Assembly (NCBI GenBank): GCA_024347015.1
Contig: AP024889.1
Coordinates: 124,001-188,000, forward strand
Length of the DNA stretch: 64,000 nucleotides
Source of the DNA: Vibrio pectenicida
Lineage (GTDB): Bacteria; Pseudomonadota; Gammaproteobacteria; Enterobacterales; Vibrionaceae
Direction of reading: 5' to 3'
Shown here: piece by piece, positions 33,439 through 44,184 of the stretch
How the letters are laid out: each line of letters begins with the position of its first letter
Position numbering within the stretch: position 1 is the first letter of the stretch
Notes under the pieces: model-generated
What the model was told of the DNA's origin: nothing
Databases searched by the model: none
Seen by the model: only the letters and a program-made list of their open reading frames with translations
Position numbers and translations under genes: made by a program

Positions 33439-34398
33439 TTAATTATCATAAATCGCTTGGCCATCTCGCTGAGTTTTGAGCAGAGATAGGTTCCACATAT
33501 ATTGTTCTGGATGAGGCCTAACCAGTTGCTCTATTGCCTGATTCATTGCTTGTGCATCGGCTTCTTCATCCCCTGTTGGGAAGTTTTCTAATGCAGGTAG
33601 AATATGCACTTCATACTTGCCCGTTTTGTCGTTATAAGCAGGTAATACAGGGACGACCTTGGCTTTTGACAGGCGAGCCATTTTGCCAAAACCTTTGAGT
33701 GTGGCTTTTTCTGTACCAAAGAAGGGCACGAAAACGGAGTTTTCAGCGCCAAAGTCTTCATCAGGTAGCCAATAACCAAGGTAGCCGTCTTTAATCGAGC
33801 GCACAAATGGTTTTACTCCAGCATGTCTAGCAAAAATACGTCCCCCATATTGCATTCGTTGAACTTGCATTAGCCAATCACCAATTGGGTTTCGTTGAGG
33901 CTTCATAATGGTGGTGACTTTGTAGCCCTTGGCTGCCAGCATGACGGCAGGGTAGTCTACCGCCCAAGCATGGGGAGCTAAAATAATCACTTTTTCACCA
34001 GTATCGAGTAGCGGTAGTATATTTTCCTCGCCAATCATGACACCTCGATCTTGGTTGTGTTTAGTTGAACGGACCAAGAATTCTGAATAGCCTAAGAGAT
34101 ACTGTGCTGCTTTGACAAAGGTTTCTTCTAATATTTGTTGCCGCTCTGAGTCTGATTTTTCTGGGAAACAATACGCCAAGTTTACTCGTGCGCGGCGAAC
34201 CACTCGGCCATTTTTTTTAACGACAAATACGGATAGTTTACGTGCTAATGTGTCACGCCAACGATAGGGAATAAAGGCAAGCAAAGCAGCAAAGGCTATG
34301 CCTATCCAGGTGCCCCAATGTTTTGGGTGTAAAAATGCCCATTCAAAAGTTGGATTATGCAAATATTTATCGATGCTATTTTTATCTGTGTTGCTCAT
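33439..34398 (-). CDS. Lipid A late acyltransferase, LpxM/LpxN-type
   Basis: Adds the last fatty acyl chain to Kdo2-lipid A at the inner membrane. The 319-residue protein has one N-terminal hydrophobic segment (about 30-50) and the H-x4-D acyltransferase motif in LAPHAWAVDYPAVM near residue 145, plus YLGYWLPDEDFGAENSVFVPFFG around 215. A GTG at 34410 would add four residues, but the ATG at 34398 has a better spaced AGG. In V. cholerae the equivalent gene next to pyrE is lpxN, which uses a 3-hydroxylated chain. Chain specificity cannot be read here, so no symbol is given. Confidence 0.88.
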   Translation of the reverse strand: MSNTDKNSIDKYLHNPTFEWAFLHPKHWGTWIGIAFAALLAFIPYRWRDTLARKLSVFVVKKNGRVVRRARVNLAYCFPEKSDSERQQILEETFVKAAQYLLGYSEFLVRSTKHNQDRGVMIGEENILPLLDTGEKVIILAPHAWAVDYPAVMLAAKGYKVTTIMKPQRNPIGDWLMQVQRMQYGGRIFARHAGVKPFVRSIKDGYLGYWLPDEDFGAENSVFVPFFGTEKATLKGFGKMARLSKAKVVPVLPAYNDKTGKYEVHILPALENFPTGDEEADAQAMNQAIEQLVRPHPEQYMWNLSLLKTQRDGQAIYDN

Positions 34399-34415
34399 TG
34401 AAATTAGCACCTATG

Positions 34416-35366
34416 CTACTGATACCTTGAGTTGGTAAGTGAATGATCGGGTAAGGATTTGAAACGTTTATGTAGCCACATCCACTGCTCGGGAGCGCGC
34501 ATAATTATCTCTTCGACAAACTTATTCATGTATGCTGCGGATGCAGTATCATCTTGTTGTGGAAAGTCTTGCTCAATAGATTTATCAGCAATGATCTCGT
34601 ACTTTCCTTGTTGGTTGCGAAAGCCTGAGCCAGGTACAATGGCACTTTTACTGGTAGAAGCCAGAATTCTTGTTCCTGTTGTTGTGCAGGCATCTTCGAC
34701 GGCAAAGAAGGGAACAAATACCGATTTGTTGTGCCCATAGTCTTGATCAGGCAAGTAAAATAGTCTATTCCCTTGACGCAGCACACGTACCATTTGTTTT
34801 AAATCACGGCGATAAATTAGCTGATTACCATTGCGAGTCCTACCTCGGTACTGAATAAATTCATAAGCAGGGTTACTGTGTGGTCGGTAAGCGCCAAACC
34901 CGGGAAGGCCCAGTACAGCGAATGCACGAGCGGTAATTTCAAGGTTTAAAGCATGCACACAGCACAGCAACACGCCCTTTCCATCTTGTTGGTGTTTTTG
35001 CAGCTCTTTAATATCTTTAGCAATTAAAATACGCTTAAAGCGCCAAGTGGGCCAAAACCAAGTGATGCCAGTTTCAATTAGGGCCATACCTGTATTCTTG
35101 AAATTTTCCTCGACTATGTTGCCTACGTCTTTGGCTGACATGTCGGGAAAAGCAAGTTCGAGGTTGCGCTGGGCAATTTTTACTCTTGATTTGCTGATTT
35201 TCATCCCAAACGACCCGATTCCTCTACCTATTTTGAGAAGTAGGGTGTAGGGAAGTAAATTAACGATAAGGGCTAGCAAGCCAAATCCAAGCCATACCCC
35301 CCAGTTTTTTGGGTGAAGTAGGCTAAAGGAAAACATTGGCTTTTCTAAGCTATTTTTTTTGCTCAT
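34416..35366 (-). CDS. lpxL: Lipid A late acyltransferase, LpxL-type
   Basis: The 316-residue protein is the first of two tandem lipid A acyltransferases. After one N-terminal hydrophobic segment (residues 20-45) it has the H-x4-E motif in LLCCVHALNLEITARAF near 143 and LFYLPDQDYGHNKSVFVPFF near 205. It is followed after 17 bases by the second acyltransferase and preceded by slmA. In V. cholerae the same position is lpxL. Specificity for lauroyl or myristoyl is inferred from that synteny. Confidence 0.88.
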   Translation of the reverse strand: MSKKNSLEKPMFSFSLLHPKNWGVWLGFGLLALIVNLLPYTLLLKIGRGIGSFGMKISKSRVKIAQRNLELAFPDMSAKDVGNIVEENFKNTGMALIETGITWFWPTWRFKRILIAKDIKELQKHQQDGKGVLLCCVHALNLEITARAFAVLGLPGFGAYRPHSNPAYEFIQYRGRTRNGNQLIYRRDLKQMVRVLRQGNRLFYLPDQDYGHNKSVFVPFFAVEDACTTTGTRILASTSKSAIVPGSGFRNQQGKYEIIADKSIEQDFPQQDDTASAAYMNKFVEEIIMRAPEQWMWLHKRFKSLPDHSLTNSRYQ

Positions 35367-35374
35367 AGTGGTGG

Positions 35375-35965
35375 TTACTTAATTTGTGCACTCAGTAAGG
35401 CCCAGTATTGTTCAAAGTTGGCCGTTGGCTGGTATTTAAAATCTGAGCGGACAAAGCGATTCAAGCTACCTTCAACTTGCCCTAGCAACTGCGCTGCGAG
35501 GGTGGGTTCATCGACAGGAAACGCTTTCCCCTCTCTTAATTGACGTTCACGTAGAATTTGTCGAATCGAGGTTTCGATTCGTTCAAATAATTGATTAATA
35601 CGTTCACGCAGACGTTCATTTTCGAACATCAGTGCGTGGCCAGATAAAATGCGTGTTAAACCAGGATTTCGCTCAGCGAAGGCTAAAATAAGCTGCAAAA
35701 CTAGGCGAATACGCGTCAATGTGTCTTTCTCCTCATCCAGAATACGATTGATGCGTGACATCAAGGATTCTTCAATAAACTCGATCAGACCTTCAAACAT
35801 GCGAGCTTTGCTTGGGAAGTGTCGATACAAAGCGGCTTCTGACACACCAACATGCTTTGCTAGTTTAGCTGTTGTGATCCGAGAGGCTCCATCGTGAGAT
35901 TCCAGCATTTGTGCCAGTGCCTGTAGTATTTCTTCCCGGCGGTTGCTTTTTTTTGTTCCGGCCAT
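35375..35965 (-). CDS. slmA: Nucleoid occlusion factor SlmA
   Basis: A TetR-family DNA-binding protein that blocks FtsZ ring assembly over the chromosome. The 196 residues start [20 protein letters not shown], with the helix-turn-helix [20 protein letters not shown] at 31-50 and [14 protein letters not shown] directly after. Length matches E. coli SlmA (198). It lies upstream of the lpxL-type gene and downstream of coaBC, the same order as in other vibrios. Confidence 0.95.
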   Translation of the reverse strand: MAGTKKSNRREEILQALAQMLESHDGASRITTAKLAKHVGVSEAALYRHFPSKARMFEGLIEFIEESLMSRINRILDEEKDTLTRIRLVLQLILAFAERNPGLTRILSGHALMFENERLRERINQLFERIETSIRQILRERQLREGKAFPVDEPTLAAQLLGQVEGSLNRFVRSDFKYQPTANFEQYWALLSAQIK

Positions 35966-36013
35966 GAATGAGTTCCTTGTTTGCCACTGTTAATGCCAAT
36001 AAACATAGGCATT

Positions 36014-36041
36014 CGCCCAAGCTAGTAAACTAGGATGGGCG
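36014..36041. repeat. Imperfect hairpin between coaBC and slmA
   Basis: CGCCCA-ag-CTAGT pairs with ACTAG-ga-TGGGCG around a two-base loop. It lies about 50 bases upstream of slmA and 115 past coaBC. On the minus strand it may be a leader hairpin of slmA or the end of the coaBC transcript; it has no T tract. Confidence 0.45.
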
Positions 36042-36154
36042 GAATAGACGACTTTTCTGAATGTTAGATTAGAGTCTGTTTATCTTGTCTTGCGCGACTT
36101 TATATCGCTATCGCGCGAGTAATGTTATTCGAACGGGTAACAGGCCCGAGCGAC

Positions 36155-37360
36155 TCAATTGCTTAGTTTATCAGCAATGCACATTAGTATTTGTTGTGCA
36201 ATTTTTTGTTTTGATGCAAGGGTAAGTGACTGCTCACCTTCTTTCCAGTATAGAGTAACTGCATTATTGTTGCTGTTAAAGCCTTGTCCTTCTAATGAGA
36301 CATCGTTAGCACAAATCATATCCAACTTTTTATTAATCAATTTAGTGCGTGCGTAATGTGCTACATCTTGAGTCTCTGCTGCAAAACCGACAGTGAATGG
36401 ACGGTTGCGAGTCATTTTGGCAACGGAGGCTACTATGTCTGGGTTTCTGACCATAGTAATTGTCATATCTTGGTTGCCATCTACTTTTTTGATTTTTTGC
36501 TTGGCTACAGATTCTGGTCGATAATCAGCGACAGCGGCGCAGCTGATAAAAATATCACAATCGGGTGAGTGCTGCATAACGGTATTGTGCATCTCTTCAG
36601 CGCTTGCCACATCAATTCGATGTGTGTTTGTTGGCGTTTTGAGTGATACAGGGCCTGCAACTAAAGTTACCGATGCTCCCAGTTGCGCCGCGACTTGTGC
36701 TAATGCAAAGCCCATTTTCCCTGAGCTGTGGTTTGAAATGTAGCGTACAGGGTCGATGGATTCACGTGTTGGACCTGCGGTAATCAACACTGACTTTCCT
36801 TTCAGGGGCTGCTTTCCCCAAAACAGTTCGCATTTTTCTACTAATTGCATTGGTTCCAACATGCGGCCTGGACCGATATCACCACAGGCTTGTTCACCAG
36901 AGGCTGGCCCCCAAATATGTAGACCTCGCCTTTGCAATGTGGCTATATTTTCTTGAGTTGCTAGGTTGAGATACATTTGCTGATTCATCGCTGGAGAGAC
37001 AGCGGTAGGGGCATCGGTTGCTAAAACTAACGTGGTTAGAAGATCATTGCCCATGCCAGATGCAATCCGAGCGATCAGGTCTGCGGTTGCTGGGGTTATG
37101 AGTACTAAATCAGCCCATTTGGCCAACTCAATGTGGCCCATTGAAGCTTCAGCTGCGGGATCGAGAAGGCTGTCAGAAACTGGCCGACCTGAGACTGCCT
37201 GCATGGTTAGTGGAGTGATAAACTCTTTGGCAGCTTTGGTCATGACAACCTGCACTTCTGCGCCCCGTTCAATCAGTCGACGAGTCAAATCGGCACACTT
37301 ATAAGCAGCGATACCGCCACCGATACCAAGTAGGATCTTTTTGCCCGCGAGTGTTTGCAT
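36155..37360 (-). CDS. coaBC: Bifunctional phosphopantothenoylcysteine synthetase/decarboxylase
   Basis: Performs two steps in coenzyme A synthesis. The flavin-dependent decarboxylase part (residues 1-190) has [17 protein letters not shown] and SPAMNQQMY; the synthetase part carries [23 protein letters not shown] and the nucleotide-binding [12 protein letters not shown] chose the ATG at 37360 (MQTLAGKK, 401 residues), with AGGA 8 bases upstream; the first in-frame ATG nine bases earlier has no room for a ribosome site. It is upstream of slmA and divergent from radC. Confidence 0.95.
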   Translation of the reverse strand: MQTLAGKKILLGIGGGIAAYKCADLTRRLIERGAEVQVVMTKAAKEFITPLTMQAVSGRPVSDSLLDPAAEASMGHIELAKWADLVLITPATADLIARIASGMGNDLLTTLVLATDAPTAVSPAMNQQMYLNLATQENIATLQRRGLHIWGPASGEQACGDIGPGRMLEPMQLVEKCELFWGKQPLKGKSVLITAGPTRESIDPVRYISNHSSGKMGFALAQVAAQLGASVTLVAGPVSLKTPTNTHRIDVASAEEMHNTVMQHSPDCDIFISCAAVADYRPESVAKQKIKKVDGNQDMTITMVRNPDIVASVAKMTRNRPFTVGFAAETQDVAHYARTKLINKKLDMICANDVSLEGQGFNSNNNAVTLYWKEGEQSLTLASKQKIAQQILMCIADKLSN

Positions 37361-37571
37361 GATGGTCATCCTTTAAAAATACTGTGGCTAGATTACCACG
37401 CAGCAGATTTAGACTCTAGAAATGGCACGGTTTGTTTTTTGTTTCACCATTTTTTTTGTCTCCGTACTTATATACCTATTATTTACTGAAAATCTTTCAC
37501 TTGCTCGAATGCAAAATCATTTAATGTGATTAACTGTATGGTTGTAGTTATGCTGGTGTACTGTTCCCCAT

Positions 37572-38252
37572 ATGAAGGTTGTATCTATGTTACTGCCTCG
37601 TGATTCCCTACCGCGGGAAAAGTTGTTAACCCGAGGAGCTCAGTCGCTTACGGATGCTGAGCTGTTAGCTATTTTTCTACGTACAGGTACTAAGGACATG
37701 AATGTCTTACAGTTGGCGGATCGGGTTCTCAGGGAGTTGGGGTCATTGCGTTGCTTGTTTGCAGCAAGCAAAACAGAACTCTGTCGGTACAAGGGACTCG
37801 GTGAAGCTAAGTATGTTCAATTGCAAGCAGCATTAGAAATGACGCAGCGTTACTTGTATGAAAGTCTAGCGCGAGGGGAAGCTCTGACTAGTCCTGAACA
37901 GACCAAACTATATCTAGTAAGTAGATTGCGCGATCGTTCTCGTGAAGCCTTTTATATCCTGTTTTTGGATAACCAGCATAGAGTAATTAAAGGAGAAGTA
38001 TTGTTTGAGGGTACAATTGACAGTGCATCTGTTTATCCAAGGGAAGTAGTAAAGCGGGCGCTCGATTACAATGCAGCGGCTTTAATATTGGCGCATAATC
38101 ATCCTTCTGGTGTTGCTGAGCCCAGTCAGGCAGACCGCCGAATCACGCGTCGTATCGTGGATGCACTGGCTCTAGTCGATATTCGTATCCTCGATCACTT
38201 TGTGGTTGGTGATGGGGAGGTGGTTTCCTTTGCAGAACGTGGATGGATTTAA
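37572..38252 (+). CDS. radC: RadC-family DNA repair protein (JAMM domain)
   Basis: The 226-residue product has a helix-hairpin-helix region (LAADRV-type, [20 protein letters not shown] near 75-95) and a JAMM metal-binding motif [13 protein letters not shown] near residue 173-186. RadC has been linked to recombination and replication fork repair, although its exact biochemical role is unsettled. There is an in-frame ATG five codons in ([13 protein letters not shown]), which matches other RadC starts and may be the real start. It is followed by rpmB-rpmG. Confidence 0.93.
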   Translation: MKVVSMLLPRDSLPREKLLTRGAQSLTDAELLAIFLRTGTKDMNVLQLADRVLRELGSLRCLFAASKTELCRYKGLGEAKYVQLQAALEMTQRYLYESLARGEALTSPEQTKLYLVSRLRDRSREAFYILFLDNQHRVIKGEVLFEGTIDSASVYPREVVKRALDYNAAALILAHNHPSGVAEPSQADRRITRRIVDALALVDIRILDHFVVGDGEVVSFAERGWI

Positions 38253-38371
38253 ATCACATTACTTGTTGTGAGTTGCGTGAATTCTGCTACAATCCTCCGA
38301 CATTTTTTGAACTATTATCAGCTCTGCCTAAAAAAGATCACGAAAACCTTGAAAAAGGATCTGTTCGGGTC

Positions 38372-38400
38372 TTGAGCAATGCTAGTCAAGTTAGTATAAT
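38372..38400 (+). promoter_or_regulatory. Promoter of rpmB-rpmG
   Basis: TTGAGC and TATAAT are spaced by 17 bases, about 130 bases ahead of rpmB. Both boxes are close to the sigma-70 consensus, as expected for ribosomal protein genes. The leader between them and rpmB includes a short hairpin region (CCTCTA..TAGAGAGG). Confidence 0.6.
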
Positions 38401-38531
38401 GCGCGACCTTTGATAGCCTTGTATGGGTTTCCATAACGGTATAAGACCTCTACATTCTTCTACGAGAAGAAATAGAGAGGTTCGGCCACCAAGGTTGATA
38501 TCGAGCTGAAACGATTTTGGAGAAGACATTC

Positions 38532-38768
38532 ATGTCACGAATATGCCAAGTAACTGGTAAGCGTCCAGTAACGGGTAACAACCGTTCACACGCACGTAAT
38601 GCTACTAAGCGTCGTTTTCTGCCGAACCTACAAACTCATCGTTTCTGGGTAGAGAGCGAAAAACGTTTTGTTAAACTACGTCTATCTGCTAAAGGTATGC
38701 GTATCATCGACAAGAAAGGCATCGATGCTGTTCTTGTTGACATTCGCGCAAATGGCGAAAACGTTTAA
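38532..38768 (+). CDS. rpmB: Ribosomal protein L28
   Basis: A 78-residue basic protein of the large ribosomal subunit. It starts [20 protein letters not shown] and continues [19 protein letters not shown], the usual L28 order, with a length equal to that of E. coli. An in-frame upstream start at 38517 would add five residues with no support from the family; ATG at 38532 is preceded by GGAG. It is followed by rpmG 13 bases later. Confidence 0.97.
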   Translation: MSRICQVTGKRPVTGNNRSHARNATKRRFLPNLQTHRFWVESEKRFVKLRLSAKGMRIIDKKGIDAVLVDIRANGENV

Positions 38769-38781
38769 GAGGAAATAGGCA

Positions 38782-38952
38782 ATGGCAAAGAAAGGCGTAC
38801 GTGAGAAAATCCGTCTAGTATCTTCAGCAGGTACTGGTCACTTCTATACGACTGATAAGAACAAGCGTAATATGCCAGGCAAATTTGAGATCAAAAAGTT
38901 TGATCCAGTTGTTCGCCAGCACGTTATGTACAAAGAAGCGAAAATCAAGTAA
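38782..38952 (+). CDS. rpmG: Ribosomal protein L33
   Basis: A 56-residue protein of the large ribosomal subunit, starting [20 protein letters not shown] and ending [14 protein letters not shown], one residue longer than E. coli L33. It lacks the Cys pairs of zinc-binding L33 forms, so it is the zinc-free version. AGGA precedes the ATG by a few bases. It is 13 bases after rpmB in the classic rpmB-rpmG operon. Confidence 0.97.
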
Positions 38953-38997
38953 TTGATTTTTCTTCTAGGCTTCTCTAGCGGAAGTCCATACTAGAAG

Positions 38998-39026
38998 CCC
39001 AGCAAATATGCTGGGTTTTTTGTTTT
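38998..39026 (+). terminator. Terminator after rpmB-rpmG
   Basis: CCCAGCA and TGCTGGG form a 7-bp GC-rich stem with a four-base loop, followed by TTTTTTGTTTTT. It lies 45 bases after the rpmG stop. Confidence 0.9.
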
Positions 39027-39167
39027 TCGTCAATATTTAAGTGTAGATCTCGCTTTAACTGTCTATTTGGAGATGATTTGCCAATCAAAGCAAATTTCTC
39101 TTTCATTTCCCTCATGATTTTTTTCTGCTACCTTTTGTTACAGTAACTTAAACGGAAAACTCAACCC

Positions 39168-39653
39168 ATGCGTGTTTCTACTTCGAGGCGTCGTCGCTGG
39201 AACAACATCATGATTCTAGGCATTATTGCCTTTATTATGATTCTTAATCTGCCAACCATTATTAAAACCTATTTAATTAATGATGACTCGACAGTTATTA
39301 GTGATGCTCATCCCTATCTACTAAATCCATCGGCTGAGTTAAGGGCGCTGCATTTTTCTGATTGGTCGTTGGAATACCAAAATGGACAATGGAACCTAAC
39401 TAAGCAAAGCCATATGCCTGCGGCTGAATTAGCTCAGCGCTGGATAAGCTTAATGGGCACCCAAGTCAGCGAGCAGACTTTTGATAGCCTTAAACCTCAG
39501 CTGAGTTCGCCGCGTACAATTGAAGTTTGGTATCAAGATCAAGAAGAGCCACAGAGGATCACCTTCTATAAAGCTCCGAAATTTTGGCTCTTAAAAAACT
39601 GGCAAGATCAATGGATAGCGATTTCAGTTAAGCCTGAATATTTGTTACCTTAG
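39168..39653 (+). CDS. Conserved membrane-anchored protein of unknown function
   Basis: The 161-residue product has a basic N-terminus (MRVSTSRRRRWNN), one membrane helix at about 15-33 (IMILGIIAFIMILNLP), and a soluble domain of about 125 residues outside or inside the membrane, with LRALHFSDWSLEYQNGQWNL. I believe similar proteins occupy the same place between rpmG and mutM in vibrios, but I do not know a function. A promoter or terminator of its own is not evident; mutM follows 30 bases later, so both may be co-transcribed. Confidence 0.8.
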   Translation: MRVSTSRRRRWNNIMILGIIAFIMILNLPTIIKTYLINDDSTVISDAHPYLLNPSAELRALHFSDWSLEYQNGQWNLTKQSHMPAAELAQRWISLMGTQVSEQTFDSLKPQLSSPRTIEVWYQDQEEPQRITFYKAPKFWLLKNWQDQWIAISVKPEYLLP

Positions 39654-39683
39654 TCGACTCTATCCAATAAGCATAAGAGTCCT

Positions 39684-40490
39684 ATGCCTGAATTACCTGA
39701 AGTTGAAGTAAGTCGTCTTGGTATCACTCCACACCTAGCCGGACAAACAGTAGCAAAGCTGACTTTTCGAACCCCTAAATTACGTTGGGATATCCCTCAT
39801 GAATTAAAGAAAATGGAAGGCCAGGTAATACGCAGTATTTCTCGTCGAGCCAAGTACTTAATCATTGAAACCAATGTTGGCAGTGCGATTGTACACTTAG
39901 GTATGTCAGGCTCGCTGCGAGTGCTCGATGCAGAAATAGAGCCGAGCAAGCATGACCACGTAGATTTAAAGCTAACCAATGGAAAAGTTTTGCGCTATAA
40001 CGATCCTAGGCGTTTTGGTGCTTGGCTTTGGACTGAAAATGGTGAGCATCAAGCATTGGCTAAGATGGGGCCAGAGCCCTTAACAGAAGCATTTGATGCG
40101 CCATATATCAAGGCTAAAGCAAACAAAAAGCGAGTTACGGTGAAGCAGTTTATTATGGACAACAAGATAGTTGTTGGTGTCGGAAACATATACGCCAGTG
40201 AGTCTTTGTTTGGCGCTAGAATTCACCCTAGCCGTTCTGCTGGCTCACTTACTGATAACGAATGGGTAAGGCTAGTGAAGGAAATAAAGCAGGTTCTCGA
40301 TACCGCGATTAAGCAAGGTGGAACCACGCTTAAGGATTTCGCCCAAGCAGATGGCAAGCCAGGCTACTTTGCACAAGAATTGCAAGTATATGGTAGGGCT
40401 AGTCAGCCTTGCCAGAATTGTAGTGGAACCATCCAAGAGCAGAAAATTGGTCAGCGTAATACGTTTTTCTGTGATAATTGTCAGCAATGA
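39684..40490 (+). CDS. mutM: Formamidopyrimidine-DNA glycosylase
   Basis: Removes oxidised purines such as 8-oxoguanine from DNA and cuts at the resulting site. The 268-residue protein begins with [13 protein letters not shown], giving the catalytic Pro2 and Glu3 after Met removal; the helix-two-turn-helix area has [20 protein letters not shown], and the C-terminus is a four-Cys zinc finger (CQNC and CDNC). The normally basic residues are all present. It ends at a terminator shared with the convergent coaD. Confidence 0.96.
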   Translation: MPELPEVEVSRLGITPHLAGQTVAKLTFRTPKLRWDIPHELKKMEGQVIRSISRRAKYLIIETNVGSAIVHLGMSGSLRVLDAEIEPSKHDHVDLKLTNGKVLRYNDPRRFGAWLWTENGEHQALAKMGPEPLTEAFDAPYIKAKANKKRVTVKQFIMDNKIVVGVGNIYASESLFGARIHPSRSAGSLTDNEWVRLVKEIKQVLDTAIKQGGTTLKDFAQADGKPGYFAQELQVYGRASQPCQNCSGTIQEQKIGQRNTFFCDNCQQ

Positions 40491-40491
40491 T

Positions 40492-40514
40492 ATCAGCGGC
40501 CTTTGCCGCTGATT

Positions 40515-40517
<3 letters not shown>
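40492..40517 (+). terminator. Terminator between mutM and coaD
   Basis: ATCAGCGGC and GCCGCTGAT form a perfect 9-bp stem with a CTTT loop, directly after the mutM stop and followed by TTTTAT. Its distal arm reaches the end of coaD, which is convergent, so its minus-strand use would need to occur at the coaD stop codon. Confidence 0.82.
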
Positions 40518-41060
<543 letters not shown>

Positions 41061-41119
41061 TCACGTTTACCCAACTTAGCCGTTATCATTGAGACAAAAG
41101 TTCGATCTCTTGAAATGTA

Positions 41120-42169
41120 ATGAAAAAAATACTGGTTGTCCGAAACGATAAAATTGGCGACTTTATGCTTGCTTGGCCAAGCCTTGCCATGCTTAAAGCC
41201 TCTTTACCTGATTGTAAGATCACTGCGTTGGTTCCTAGCTATACTGTAGCTCTTGCCAAGATTTGTCCTTGGATAGATGAGGTGCTTGTTGATCCGACAA
41301 GTAAGGGTACTAAACAAGCCCAGTCATCTTTGGTAGAGATACTAAAGTCTGAGCGCTTTGATGCTTCGATTAATCTATTTTCGACAACCTACAACGCCAA
41401 ATTAGTCTGGAAAGCAAACATTCCGTATCGTTTGGCACCAGCGACTAAGCTGGCGCAGATTTTATACAATAAGCGTATTAAGCAGAAGCGTTCACAATCG
41501 GCTAAGCCTGAATACGAATACAACCTCGACTTAGTAAGGGCTTTTTTAACTGATCTCGGCAAAGAGATAGTTGAGCCTAAAGCGCCTTATTTGTCTTTTT
41601 CAGCCCAAGATATTGACAACCAAAAGCAAAAGCTCGCGCAGAAATTATATTTGAATAGGGAAAGACCTTGGCTGTTTGTCCATGCAGGTAGCGGAGGCTC
41701 TGCTAACAATCTTTCTTTATCACAGTATACCGAGCTAATTTGTGGGTTATCAGCAGAGTTAGAGGTAGTGCTAACAGCTGGCCCCGGAGAGGAACAAAAA
41801 GCAGCAGAATTACACAGTTTGTTAGAAGAAAAAGGCAGATATTCTGTGGTTTATGACAAGAATGAGGGCTTAATTGATTTTGCTCTTGCCATTGCTTGCG
41901 CCGATTTTTTTATCGCAGGTTCTACAGGGCCGCTGCACATAGCTGCTGCTATCGACGTGCCAACTGTAGGGTTTTTCCCCAGTAAGCGCTCTGCAACACC
42001 GCTGCGTTGGCAGCCGATTAACTCTGCCAATAATCACATTGCTTTTTGTCCACCTGAGGCAGATGATAAAGCCAGCCAAGAAGATATGGCCAGAATTGAT
42101 ATCAGTTCCGTTGTTAAAGACTTACAGCCATGGGTAAACAGCAAGTTCAAATACGATCCCAAGGAATGA
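41120..42169 (+). CDS. Family-9 glycosyltransferase (heptosyltransferase-like)
   Basis: The 349-residue product begins MKKILVVRNDKIGDFMLAWP, typical of ADP-heptose:LPS heptosyltransferases, with the nucleotide-sugar-binding half showing FVHAGSGGSANNLSLSQY and AGSTGPLHIAAAIDVPTVGFF near residues 270-295. It probably adds a sugar to the LPS core at the cytoplasmic face of the inner membrane. It stands alone on the plus strand between coaD and the minus-strand waa genes. Substrate is not readable from sequence. Confidence 0.86.
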   Translation: MKKILVVRNDKIGDFMLAWPSLAMLKASLPDCKITALVPSYTVALAKICPWIDEVLVDPTSKGTKQAQSSLVEILKSERFDASINLFSTTYNAKLVWKANIPYRLAPATKLAQILYNKRIKQKRSQSAKPEYEYNLDLVRAFLTDLGKEIVEPKAPYLSFSAQDIDNQKQKLAQKLYLNRERPWLFVHAGSGGSANNLSLSQYTELICGLSAELEVVLTAGPGEEQKAAELHSLLEEKGRYSVVYDKNEGLIDFALAIACADFFIAGSTGPLHIAAAIDVPTVGFFPSKRSATPLRWQPINSANNHIAFCPPEADDKASQEDMARIDISSVVKDLQPWVNSKFKYDPKE

Positions 42170-42212
42170 GCAATTCACCCTTTAGGAATACGGCATAGCG
42201 TCATGTCAGAAT

Positions 42213-42998
42213 TTAAAACGAGTTTGGCATCTTGTCTGTTTCACTTCTAATCCAGAGGTCGGCATATTTAGCAAAGGTCGAATGCGCTGACAGCAAAGAA
42301 AGCAGTAGGCCTTGTTTGCCATCAAGAAATCCTGCCTTTAAGACATACATTTTCAAAAAACACCCAAGTGCGTGCAGTGCACCTTGTAAAATGCTGCCCT
42401 TTTTGCCTTTTCTCTCTCTCTGCTCTGCCCACGCTTTGGCATATCCTGCTGACTTAACCAAATAGTGGTTCATGTCGTTATAGGTAAAGTGAATAAGGTC
42501 GCCATTTAGTGTTTCCACTTTCATTGCTTTAGATACTTGGACTTTTTCATGCACCAGTGCGTCATTGTACTGTGTCAGTTTGGTTGGGTATAAGCGTAGA
42601 ACCTTGTCTGGGTACCAGCCACAGTGACGGATATAGCGGCCAAAGACCCAACTTAGCCGCGCAGTCTGGTATATGGTCTCTGGTTGGTTAGTACTCACTG
42701 CAGATATAATGCTGTTTTTGAGATCTGGTGTGACGCGCTCATCGGCATCGAGCCAAAGAACATAATCAGACTCTACGTATGACTGGGCTAATTGACGCTG
42801 CGGCCCAAAACCAGGCCAACTGGTATTAACAAAAAATTTATCGGTGAAGCTACGGGCAATAGCTTCAGTATTGTCCGTGCTGCCAGAGTCTAGCACCACA
42901 ATTTCGTCAACCCAGTCATGTACGGTTTCAAGGCAGGCTTTTAAGTGCTGCGCTTCATTTTTTACGATCAAGGCGACCGCAATACTTGGTTTACTCAC
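42213..42998 (-). CDS. Family-2 glycosyltransferase, WaaE/KdtX-like
   Basis: The 261-residue protein starts with [17 protein letters not shown] and carries [14 protein letters not shown] and [13 protein letters not shown], the nucleotide-sugar and metal-binding residues of family-2 enzymes. The later [24 protein letters not shown] region is typical of the WaaE group, which adds a beta-1,4-glucose to heptose I of the inner core. That target is inferred by family and location. It sits 22 bases downstream of another core transferase on the minus strand. Confidence 0.85.
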   Translation of the reverse strand: MSKPSIAVALIVKNEAQHLKACLETVHDWVDEIVVLDSGSTDNTEAIARSFTDKFFVNTSWPGFGPQRQLAQSYVESDYVLWLDADERVTPDLKNSIISAVSTNQPETIYQTARLSWVFGRYIRHCGWYPDKVLRLYPTKLTQYNDALVHEKVQVSKAMKVETLNGDLIHFTYNDMNHYLVKSAGYAKAWAEQRERKGKKGSILQGALHALGCFLKMYVLKAGFLDGKQGLLLSLLSAHSTFAKYADLWIRSETDKMPNSF

Positions 42999-43020
42999 AC
43001 GGATACCTCATAGATTAGAA

Positions 43021-44091
43021 TTACTTTTGCAGATTGGTAGTCAGATCCAGTTCGCCAGTCATTTTATCAAACATAGCGATGACTTGCTGTGGTTGAATAC
43101 GCTGCATAGCATTTTTGTCTTTAACGCGAGCTCGCCAGTTAAGTTCTTCAAAAGACTTTCCTGTCTCAGCTAAGATGGCCTGCTCATAGGCTGAGACTAC
43201 ATATTGGCGATATTGATAGGGGCCAGTTCGCTCTGGGTTGTGATGAGCATAGAGCCCAATCACTGGAGTATTCATAGCGTTGGCCATATGCGCTGGGCCA
43301 GTATCAGGTGCGATGACAAGATCGGCATTGTCGATGAGGGCAAGCATTTGCTTGAGCGAGCTTTTACCAACTTGATTATTTAGCTTACATTTTGTTTTGC
43401 TTTCAATCTCAGCGGCCAAATCCACTTCTATTTGGGCTGGGCTTCCTGCTAAAATGATTTGCCAGCCTTGCTGAGTGGCGTGCTGGATCAAGGCTAAGTA
43501 ACCTCGCAACGTCCAATTTTTGTATGCTTTGCTTGCTGCAGGAACGAGTACAAGGTTTCTATTCTCGGCAGAAAGTTGTTTTGTTGCCCAGAATTTGTCT
43601 TGATCTGAATAAGCTAGTGACCAAATTGGCGTCATATCACGAATTCCTAGTGTATGACCAAATGCCAGCAAACCATCGAGTACATGCATCGAATCTGGAG
43701 AAGGCACTTTGACATTAGTAAACCAGGTTTGTAAATCTTGACTTCTTCGCTTGTCAAAGCCGAGTTTATACGTGGCTTTAATACCCAAAGTGGCAAGACT
43801 GGCCCTAAAGGCGTATTGCATATGCAAAAGTGCATCAAATTTGCGTCCTTTCAGCGCTCGCCATAGTTTTTTATATCCTTGCCAGCCTTCTTTTTTATCA
43901 AAAACTATTATTTCTATACCTGATATTCCTTCCAGCAACTTGGCTTCAAGTTTACCAGTAACCCAGACAATCTTTGTTTGAGGCCATTGATGCTGAATCG
44001 CCTGCACAGCGGCAACGGTATTACAAACATCGCCAATGGCAGATAAACGCAGAATGCACAGAGAATCAGGCGGAGATGAAAAAAGACTCAT
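43021..44091 (-). CDS. Family-9 heptosyltransferase (heptosyltransferase I-like)
   Basis: The 356-residue product has SLCILRLSAIGDVCNTVAAV near its start, and APDTGPAHMANAMNTPVIGLY near residues 260-285, with the end conserved in the family. The arrangement suggests a heptosyltransferase that adds the first heptose to Kdo, as found in the opsX/rfaC group, but the relation to the other family-9 genes here is not resolved. The gene is divergent from kdkA, about 90 bases apart. Confidence 0.84.
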   Translation of the reverse strand: MSLFSSPPDSLCILRLSAIGDVCNTVAAVQAIQHQWPQTKIVWVTGKLEAKLLEGISGIEIIVFDKKEGWQGYKKLWRALKGRKFDALLHMQYAFRASLATLGIKATYKLGFDKRRSQDLQTWFTNVKVPSPDSMHVLDGLLAFGHTLGIRDMTPIWSLAYSDQDKFWATKQLSAENRNLVLVPAASKAYKNWTLRGYLALIQHATQQGWQIILAGSPAQIEVDLAAEIESKTKCKLNNQVGKSSLKQMLALIDNADLVIAPDTGPAHMANAMNTPVIGLYAHHNPERTGPYQYRQYVVSAYEQAILAETGKSFEELNWRARVKDKNAMQRIQPQQVIAMFDKMTGELDLTTNLQK

Positions 44092-44184
44092 AGGTATTTC
44101 TTGTCACTAACGGTGCTGAAGATTATGCAGAGCCATTCAATAAATGTAAAATACCAGTCAGTATTTATTAAGAGAAAACCAAGC

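Noticed and set aside
37423..37436. Sigma-54-like site (TGGCACGGTTTGTT) between coaBC and radC
   Set aside because: The -24 part is perfect but the -12 GC is missing (TGTT instead of TTGC). No regulated T6SS or nitrogen gene is adjacent, so this is taken as chance.
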